The notes beneath the pieces are model-generated. The model did no database searches. It saw nothing but the letters and a program-made list of their open reading frames with translations, and was not told the origin of the DNA. DNA of 64,000 nt, taken from the NCBI GenBank assembly GCA_017311185.1, contig JAESUZ010001071.1:992001-1056000 (forward strand), read 5' to 3'. Made by a program: the position numbers and the translations under genes. Source of the stretch: Proteles cristata cristata (Eukaryota > Chordata > Mammalia > Carnivora > Hyaenidae). Positions 57,040 to 64,000 of the stretch are shown here, piece by piece (the stretch's first letter is position 1; every line of letters begins with the position of its first letter).

Positions 57040-57715
57040 TCCTCTTCCATGTCAGCTGCCATTACATTTCATCCACTTTTGCCTAGATTGAAGTAGTAAC
57101 TTCCCAGCCAATCTCCTGCCTCCAATTCACCAACATTCTACAATCAGTATATTTCAAAATTACAAATCAGAATGTATAGCTTTTCCGTTTAAAACCCTTC
57201 CTTTGTTCCTCATCATCTACAAGATAAATCTCAAACTCTCTAGACTGGCATTCTGCCTACTTTTCCAGGATCCTCTCATGATTCCTTTCAGGCCATCTTT
57301 CTATTTCTCACTTTATCATATCAATATACCCACTCCTTCATACCTGCCATGCTTACCCATGTCTCCACACCTGTCTAGTGATCTTATCTACCTAATGATC
57401 ATTTATATTTCTTCCGTCAAGATTCAGTTTGAACATCATTGTTTTGATGGAGCTTTCCCTAACACTCTTCCGAAATTCCCCACGGAGCTCACACACATAC
57501 ACATGTGTAATTAGTCCTTCCATCTATGATGCTCCATAGACGATTGTTGACTATTTGTTCTCGTATCACTACGCAGCACACGTGCACAGGCACACACAGA
57601 GATTTTAGACTCTTCCACTAGGCTGTGAAGTTCTTAATGTAAGAATCTTATATTATTGATTTTTGTGTTCCCAACATCTATAGCCATATTTAAAGCAATA
57701 AATTTTGTTATATTA
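57040..57715 (+). mobile_element. L2 LINE 3' region
   Basis: Collinear with L2: 'ttaaaacccttcctttgttc', 'atctacaagataaatctcaa', 'ctggcattctgcctactttt', 'agtttgaacatcattgtttt', 'gatggagctttccctaacac', 'gaagttcttaatgtaagaat' and 'aaagcaataaattttgttat'. Long and diverged. Confidence 0.8.
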
Positions 57716-58028
57716 ATAAATCTCACAAACAAACCAGCCAGTTACATCCAAGAAAGTGTATTTTAATTCAAGTCCTTTTTTTTAAACCTATGTCCTTTGC
57801 TAAACAGAACTTGGTTTATCAGGTTCTAAGCTGGGTTATGATCTAAGGACCTATATCTGCACTTCAGCAAATCTGATGCTTTTGCCAAGAGATGAACTAG
57901 AAAAACACTGGGGACCAGAGAATTAAGTCAGAGGAAAAGAGTTGGGAACAAGGATGTGCTGGGACTGGGAAAGGCCGCCCAATGAGCACGGTCCAATTCT
58001 GGAAGATTTTGGAACCAAAGGAGCTGTT
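57716..58028. other. Unassigned non-coding stretch
   Basis: Nothing recognised between the L2 and the next SINE. Confidence 0.4.
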
Positions 58029-58040
58029 AAAATTGAAACA

Positions 58041-58241
58041 TGGCATCTGGGTGGCTCAGTTGAGTAAGCATCCAACTTCAGCTCAGGTCATGATCTTGTG
58101 GTCTGTGGGTTCGAGCCATCTGTCAGGCTCTGTGCTGACAGCTCAGAGCCTGGAGCCTGCTTTGGATTCTGTGTGTGTCTCTCTCTCTGCCCCTCCCCCA
58201 CTTGTGCTCTTTCTTTCTCACATTCAAAAATAAACATAAAA
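58041..58241 (+). mobile_element. Feline SINE
   Basis: Head slightly shortened ('catctgggtggctcagttga'), then 'gctcaggtcatgatcttgtg', 'gtgggttcgagccatctgtc', 'gacagctcagagcctggagc', CT tract and A-rich tail. Identical 12-bp flanks 'aaaattgaaaca' at 58029-58040 and 58242-58253. Confidence 0.96.
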
Positions 58242-58253
58242 AAAATTGAAACA

Positions 58254-59249
58254 GACACCATGCATGGTTCATACATAGTGTATGCCTTGAGGCTATCTCT
58301 TCTCTTACTTACATCCCTATATCCTCTGCTCATCCATTCAAATTCCCAGCTTACATCTAGGCTTAACCTGGTAACCTTGACTTCAAGATCAATTAACAGC
58401 ATGGTTCTTACCTTTGCCTTTCTAGGTGAGTCATTTGCCCTCATGGAGGTTTCTCCACAACAAATACTTCTTTAAGAGACTGCCAAGGTTGAACTAATCT
58501 CTGTCTACCCAAGGTCACATTTAGGAGTCACAGTTCATGACCCACAATCTTCCTTGTACCTCCTTGTCACACCAAGTGTCAATAATGCCTAAGTTTTGCT
58601 CAAAGCTCAAGCAGACGTTGATCTTCACTGGCTGTGAAAAATTGACTCCTAGAAAAGTATTTTGACCATAAAGCTCTTCTCATATCAGGCTAGCCTCCAT
58701 GTCTAAACTTCTTTTACTCTTCATCTATACAACTCTCCATTGTATTATTATCTCATTAAGTAAAAGTTACCGTGCCTTTCTTTATGTGCTGGACCTGAGA
58801 TATAGGCAGTAAACAAGACAAACACAGTCCTCCTCAATAGCTTGCAGTCTGGCTATCTCTCCATTGACCCTTGAATATGACTTATATGTGGGAAATCTGT
58901 CTGTGTGCACTGAAGAAGCTCACATCTGCTGTCCCTCTGGGCCTGTCAGAATTCTTATAATTCATCAAGGGTCTTTTCAAGTCTTCCCACCAGAGTCTGA
59001 TGTTGTCTCTCTCTTACAGCAGGGTGTATTAAGAACTGGCTAAAGTATCATATCTAAGGATACTGTGTAGAGAACCAGTATCTTAAATGCTGATCTTAAA
59101 GAGGCTTCTAGTGGTATCTCCAAGGGCTCTGTCATATTTATAACTTGTATCAATTGGAGGTTTTGTTATACATAGAAAAGGCATGCTTCCTCTTTATGTG
59201 AACAGCATGGATGGGTAAGAAAGATGTCCAACCTCAGAATCAAGGTGTA
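58254..59249. other. Unassigned stretch with a possible ancient repeat
   Basis: 58780-58860 ('gtgctggacctgagatatag', 'agtaaacaagacaaacacag') resembles a motif common in ancient mammalian SINE/LINE remnants, but I cannot name the family safely. No gene seen. Confidence 0.35.
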
Positions 59250-59745
59250 TTTGTTATCTCTTGCTACATAGGAAATCACACTAAAATTAAATGGCTTAAA
59301 ACAACAAGTATTTATGATATTATAGTTTCTTTAGTTCACAAATCCTGATGTGGCTTAGCTGGGTGTTTCTGGCTCAGGGGTTCTCCTGTAATTTCGGTCA
59401 GAATGTGAGTCAGGGCTGCAATTATCTGAAGGCTTGACTAGGGTGGACGATCTTTGCGTCTGGCTCACTCACATGGCTGTGGGCAGGGGACTTCAGTTAC
59501 TCACTAAGTAAGCCTGTCTATAGACTGCATGAGCATCCTCAAAACGTAGTGTGAACTTCCCCCAGAAAGAGCAAGCTGAGAGAAGAAGAAAGTCACAATG
59601 CCTTTTAGGATCTAGTCTTTAAAGTCACACACCACCACTTCCACTTTATTCTATTTGTTAGAAACAAGTCATTAGGTCCATCTTCACATAAGGAGGGGAA
59701 TTGGGCTTCACACCTTGTGGGGAGGAGTATTCAAAAACTCTGTGA
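59250..59745 (-). mobile_element. MLT1-type LTR, antisense (older subgroup)
   Basis: 'ctcttgctacataggaaatc', 'aatggcttaaaacaacaagt', 'gcttagctgggtgtttctgg', 'ctgaaggcttgactagggtg', 'cacatggctgtgggcagggg', 'aaagtcacacaccaccactt', 'ccactttattctatttgtta' and 'ggggaggagtattcaaaaac' follow the reverse complement of the older MLT1 (H-K-like) pattern. Non-coding. Confidence 0.65.
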
Positions 59746-60059
59746 ATATATTTTAAAACTAAAGAAGCTGCTAAATATTGAAGATTGGAGCTGTGACCTC
59801 AGTCTAATTTTACAATGTGAAAGACATCATTCTGCAGCAGTCTGAACAAAAATTCTTAGGAGTTTTAGTCAAAAGAGTTCATTATGGGTCAGCTCCAATC
59901 AGTGTGATCTGAGGCCACCTGAAAAGCCAGGTGCCATCTGGGGTGAGGAAGTGAGTCACATCTGTTTTACTGTGTTGGGGTCAGACCACAGCAGAAAGCC
60001 ATGTTAGTTTGGGGCACCACATGAGGAACACACACTGGGGCCCATGTGGAACACAGCAA

Positions 60060-60345
60060 ATAGGGTGGTCAAGAAACTCGGAATCATGTCCTATAAAAGG
60101 TTGTTGAAGGAACAAGAGAAGTTAAGACCAGAGAAGCCTTAGGTATGTTGTGGTCATTATTTTCAAGAATATGAAGAACTTTCACATACAGAGATAGACT
60201 TATGCTGCAGCCAGAACCAATGGGTTGAAGTCAAGAGAGACACTTTGGATCAATGTAAAGAAGACATTTCTAAGAGTCAAAACTGACCTAAAATGAAAGC
60301 AGCTACCTTCAAGGGTCACTCTTGTTGTCAGAGGCACTGGAATAG
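60060..60345 (+). mobile_element. CR1/L3-like LINE 3' remnant
   Basis: 'ggtcattattttcaagaata', 'ccaatgggttgaagtcaaga', 'gagacactttggatcaatgt' and 'aaagaagacatttctaagag' match the characteristic end of CR1-class elements (L3 in mammals). Very old; no frame. Confidence 0.55.
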
Positions 60346-60539
60346 TCAGAGGGCTGACTTGGCATGTAGGAGGAGGGAACTGGTATGGTATCATTGCATG
60401 GAGATCCTATGATCTCACAAATACTTTCCTTACGTAGCTGTGTAGCTATCATTACCTCAGCATGGAGTAAATTGATAGCAGTGGGCAGAATCTGTTCTTC
60501 AATTGGATTAGAGAGCAAAACATCTTTTCTTTTTTTAAA

Positions 60540-60935
60540 AATAAGGATCATTTATTAGTTCACATTTCTGGAGGTTGGAAATTTTGTCTGGGATCAGCTG
60601 GTTGGTTCTTCTCCAAGTCTCATGTGGGCTGGATGGTTGGCCTAGGATGAGCCTCACTCACATGATTGGTGGTTAATAGATAGTCTGCTGGGACTTTGAG
60701 CTTATTTTTACGGTGCTGTCATGGATCCAGTGCAGTAGGAGCTGGTAAGCCTCAATGTGCCAGTGCTTTCCAAGTCTCTACCTGTATTATGTTTGCTAAT
60801 ATTTCAATGGTCAAAACAAGCTACATAGTCAAACCCAGAGTCAATCAGACTTCTTGATGGGAGGAATGAGGAAATGGCCAGCACACAAGAAAGGTATTTA
60901 TGGCCATTTTGAAATCTACTACAGAGACATTTTCC
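60540..60935 (-). mobile_element. MLT1-type LTR, antisense (older subgroup)
   Basis: 'atcatttattagttcacatt', 'ggagcctcactcacatgatt'-type text ('gatgagcctcactcacatga'), 'gggatcagctggttggttct', 'caagctacatagtcaaaccc' and 'cttcttgatgggaggaatga' fit the same antisense LTR pattern as 59250-59745. The two could be LTR fragments of one old provirus-like element or separate solos. Confidence 0.55.
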
Positions 60936-61633
60936 AAATTACCTGAATGAAGCCTAGATGTCACTTTGGAGATCCCTTTGCTTTCCATGAGAATCAAAAC
61001 TTACACACTGGTGCATGACTCTGCACAATACACATCACAAAGACTGTGTTCTCTCTGTCATGATGAGCCCAATGATAACATGGAGTTAAGCACTGTCCAG
61101 CAGCCATGTACAAAGAACTCAGACCATCCCTATGAGTGGACAAAAAGGAGGGAAACATCAGCTTTCAGAAGGAGCCTCCCATCCATTTGGGAGAAACGGA
61201 AGCATAAGACAAACTTAAAGAAACTTAAGAGATGGAAAATGGCAACATACTCTATGATCTGTTGAGGGAAGAATGAGATTTTAGAAGAATTTAAAGATAT
61301 ATTCTAGGCCCTTATCTTTACTCAGCAGTAAGGCAATGTGGCACTTAGTAAGAAGTTGCTCCCTGCTGATAATCCCCCAAGCTCTGTGACTCGACACAGC
61401 ACCATGACTTCCATGTAGCATTTCCAATTGTCTCTTAGCACTGAACTCTGGTGTTGGTTGCCATTGAACTGGCACTTACCCTATTGTTGTCCTTATAGGA
61501 GAGTTGTAGAAGATACCTTTGTCTCTTAACAAAAAATGTAAAAACTAAAGATGGATGAATAGGGCTGTGATTTTGTGGAGAAGAGAATATTCCTGTTTAT
61601 TAAATATACAAGGAAAATGTATCTGTGTCAAAA
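60936..61633. other. Unassigned non-coding stretch
   Basis: The 99-codon frame at 60966-61265 has no recognised domain, and I see no exon boundaries supporting it. Confidence 0.4.
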
Positions 61634-61648
61634 AAAAAATACTTTAAG

Positions 61649-61864
61649 GGGGCACCTGGGTGGCTCTGTTGGTCAAGCCTCCAACTTTGCCTCAGGTCAT
61701 GATCTCACAGTTCGTGAGTTTGAGCCCCTTGTCTGGCTCTGTGATGACAGCTCAGAGCCTGGAGCCTGCTTCAGATTCTATCTGTCTGTCTGTCTATCCC
61801 TCTCTGCCCCTCCCCTGCTCACACTCTGTCTCTGTCAAAAATAAATAAACATTAAAAACTTTTT
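61649..61864 (+). mobile_element. Feline SINE with exact-length target duplication
   Basis: 'gggcacctgggtggctctgt', 'cacagttcgtgagtttgagc', 'gacagctcagagcctggagc', a (CTGT)n-like stretch ('atctgtctgtctgtctatcc') in place of the plain CT tract, and tail 'aaataaataaacattaaaaa'. Target-site duplication 'aaaaaatactttaag' (61634-61648) and 'aaaaaataccttaag' (61865-61879), one mismatch. Confidence 0.97.
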
Positions 61865-61879
61865 AAAAAATACCTTAAG

Positions 61880-63048
61880 ATGCTATTATGAAAAACTTTA
61901 TTCACTCATTCATTCATGTTGTCCACCTGGCCCCTGTAGTCATTTGAGTTTTCCACTCTCGATGAATAAATACTCACCATAATTTCCAAGCTAAGTCTTT
62001 AACAATTTGTAAGGTTTTACTTCTTGCTGCACACTTTGCTTTGTGTAAAATGAGATAAGGGGAGTTGTCAACAAATATATGATTGACTCATTGATAGCCT
62101 GGGGTCAAGTTTCTGGGAGAAAACAAGGATTAGGGAAAAGGACCCCCTCCCTCATTTAGATAAATATTTTGTCAAACCTAAATGGCCGATTCACATCTAA
62201 TCATTGTATTTTAAGCAGGGACAGCTGGAGCTTACTGCTTGAATCCTGCCCTGTCTTTATTCCTTCTATAAAGGCAGGAAACAGAAGGGCTCTGCACACA
62301 GCAGTCACAGACACTCATCAAAGACAAACCACTGACATGGAACGTCTCAAGAAAAGGCTTGCTGGCCCAGTGTTGATGTTTGGGAGCTACATGCAGGCAC
62401 ACGCTAAGGAGCATGGTCAGCAGCCTCCTCCCTTCATCTTTTGGAGGCGGAGGCTGAGGAACAAGGCTCCCTCAGTTTCCTAACAAATGACCTATTTCGG
62501 TGAAGTAAAAAAGGGAGGGCTGTCACGCAGTCGGTCAGTCCGTTGTAAGCCAAGTTGTAGTGATGTTAGTATTTCATGCCAGTCATTCTGTCTAACAGAA
62601 ACTCGCCCTGGCTTTTTTCCATTCCTTTTAGCAAGATTGCAGTTGTAAATCAGCAAAAGTGTCCTGGAGGCTGCTTCATGTTGGTTGTCAGGAGCAGTCT
62701 AGGAGGAAGAATCTTCAGAATAATTTAGAATATGAGTCTAAGAGGGAAGGTCAATTTTGCTATTTAGAACCAGAGCACTGTGCCAGACTTGGCTTTGAAG
62801 AGATGCTCTAATGTCAGGCTTAGAATTGGAATTTAAATATCTAAAGAACACAGCAGTTCCAGGTTCTCAGCTCTGACCTCTGAACATCTTCTAAATGGGG
62901 AGGCCATGTTAATAATAATCCATTTTGGATTGGTAAAATCCCTTTTTACTCATAAGAAGTTTCATTTGTAGCTCCAAGAGGAAAATGTGGTGCATGTTGT
63001 TCTGACCTGAAGGACATTATGGACTTTCAGGGAGAGCTTAGGTCCTAG
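61880..63048. other. Unassigned stretch before the polypyrimidine tract
   Basis: No named repeat. A 'ctataaaggcagg' TATA-like element at about 62267 precedes a 104-codon frame (62169-62483), but the frame has no recognised domain and starts upstream of the TATA-like motif. Confidence 0.4.
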
Positions 63049-63244
63049 CCACCTTTTTTCTTTGCTTTTCTTTCTCTTTTCTTTTCTTCCTTCCTTCCTT
63101 CCTTGCTCTCTTCCTTTCTCCCTCTCTCTTTTTTCTTCCTTCTTCCCTCTCTTTTTCTTTCTTCCTCCCTCTCTCTCTTTTATTTCTTCCTCCCCCTCTC
63201 TCTTTTCTTTCTTCCTCCCTCTCTTTCTTTTCTTTCTTTTTCCT

Positions 63245-63324
<80 letters not shown>

Positions 63325-63345
63325 CTTTCTCTCCCTATTTCCAAC
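63049..63345. repeat. 300-bp polypyrimidine tract: (TTCC)n, (TTTC)n, (TC)n
   Basis: Almost pure C/T on the plus strand, with successive subregions: mixed TTCC/CTCTC (63080-63235), regular TTTC repeats (63247-63290) and TC repeats (63291-63322). Long mirror-symmetric homopurine-homopyrimidine tracts can form triplex (H-DNA). Long frames across it are artefacts of low complexity. Confidence 0.95.
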
Positions 63346-63770
63346 AGCCTCCAACCCCTGGTAACTACTTTTCTACCCTCTCTTTCTAGGAGTTTGACTT
63401 TTGTTGTTTTTAAAGATTCCACATATAAGTGATAACCATTCTGTACTTGCCTTTCTCTGTCTGATTTATCTCACTTAGCATAATTTCCTCAAGGTCCATC
63501 TGTGTTGTTGCCAGTGGAAGGATTTTCCTCTTCCTCATGGATGAATAATATTCTATTGTGTGTGTATATATATATATATCTCATATCTTCTTTATCCATT
63601 TATCTTTTGTTGGACAGTTAGGTTGTTTCCACATCTCAGCTATCATGAATAGTGCTGCAAGGAACATGAGAGTGTAGATGTCTTTTTGATACTCTATTTT
63701 CATTCCCTTTGGATAAATACCCAGAAGTAGGATTGCTGGATCATATGGTAGTAGTATTTTTAAATTTTTT
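63346..63770 (-). mobile_element. Old L1M 3' region, antisense
   Basis: Plus strand reads 'cagcctccaacccctggtaa', 'attccacatataagtgataa', 'cacttagcataatttcctca', 'ggatgaataatattctattg', 'ggttgtttccacatctcagc', 'tgaatagtgctgcaaggaac' and 'gtaggattgctggatcatat', all reverse-complement old L1. A short (TA)n lies at 63566-63579. No intact frame. Confidence 0.88.
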
Positions 63771-63915
63771 ACTCCTACCTCTTAATAACAGTGTGACGTT
63801 GGCAAATCACTGAGCTTTCTGGGCCTTTCCTTCTTTATCTCTAAAATTAAAAGAGAGTTATTCAGAGGAATACATGAGAAATAATTTTATAAAGTATTAA
63901 GAAGTCCCAATTAGA
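63771..63915 (-). mobile_element. Probable MIR, antisense
   Basis: 'cagtgtgacgttggcaaatc', 'actgagctttctgggccttt' and 'ccttctttatctctaaaatt' follow reverse-complement MIR (tgtgaccttgggcaagtcac...). Diverged. Confidence 0.55.
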
Positions 63916-64000
63916 AATCATGGTACATGATGAATGGCCAGAGTCACTCAACTATCAGCTGCAAAATCAGGGCTACGACCTATGTTTCATGACTCAACAC

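Noticed and set aside
62169..62483. 104-codon frame near a TATA-like 'ctataaagg'
   Set aside because: The frame starts upstream of the TATA-like element, shows no domain, and has no polyadenylation signal or exon context that I can point to.
63062..63432. Long S/F/L-rich and K/E/R-rich frames on both strands
   Set aside because: They are translations of a low-complexity polypyrimidine tract.

Overview
This window looks like non-coding nuclear DNA from a feliform carnivore, most likely a cat. The main evidence is 21 copies of the tRNA-Lys-derived carnivore SINE in its feline form: a body starting GGGGCGCCTGGGTGGCTCAG, a B-box-like GGTTCGAGCCC, a pyrimidine tract and an AATAAA-rich tail. Long L1 elements of carnivore type and much older mammalian repeats (MIR, L2, CR1/L3-like, MLT1 LTRs, ancient L1M) fill most of the rest. 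I found no host protein-coding exon, tRNA, rRNA or CRISPR array that I can support. Every long reading frame with recognisable protein similarity belongs to decayed L1 ORF1 or ORF2. The window could be intergenic or intronic; the sequence does not decide this.

Layout. 1-20 kb is old, fragmented sequence: a HAL1/L1M-like element at the left edge, MLT1 LTRs, MIR fragments, an L2, twelve SINE insertions and one internally deleted antisense L1 (11.0-12.1 kb). 20.4-33.2 kb is a stack of three L1s of one lineage. L1-A (20.4-26.2 kb) is split by a 5'-truncated L1-B (22.365-25.406 kb) with an exact 15-bp target-site duplication. It then breaks in its endonuclease region where the 5' end of L1-C (26.2-33.2 kb) begins. 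The rest of L1-A is absent downstream of L1-C, which points to a secondary deletion or recombination. SINEs are inserted in both 5' UTRs and in the L1-C ORF2.

33.2-36.8 kb holds an ancient antisense L1M 3' region and unassigned sequence. 36.799-44.288 kb is L1-D, a full-length L1 of a second lineage with a perfect 13-bp target-site duplication. Its 5' UTR carries YY1-, E-box-, NRF1- and CTCF-like motifs and an unusual six-copy tandem repeat of 107-130 bp just before ORF1. 44.3-64 kb is poorer in young repeats, with old L1M, MLT1, MIR, L2 and CR1/L3-like remnants, five SINEs and stretches (about 49-51, 52.3-52.8 and 54-57 kb) that look like single-copy, possibly constrained non-coding DNA. The right edge has a 300-bp polypyrimidine tract next to another old antisense L1.

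No functional gene system operates here. The interest lies in retrotransposon biology: nested and chimeric insertions, a possible spliced-L1 retrocopy, a tandem repeat in an L1 5' UTR, and promoter-like motifs carried in by L1. Family names come from recognising consensus patterns by eye, so subfamily assignments are approximate.
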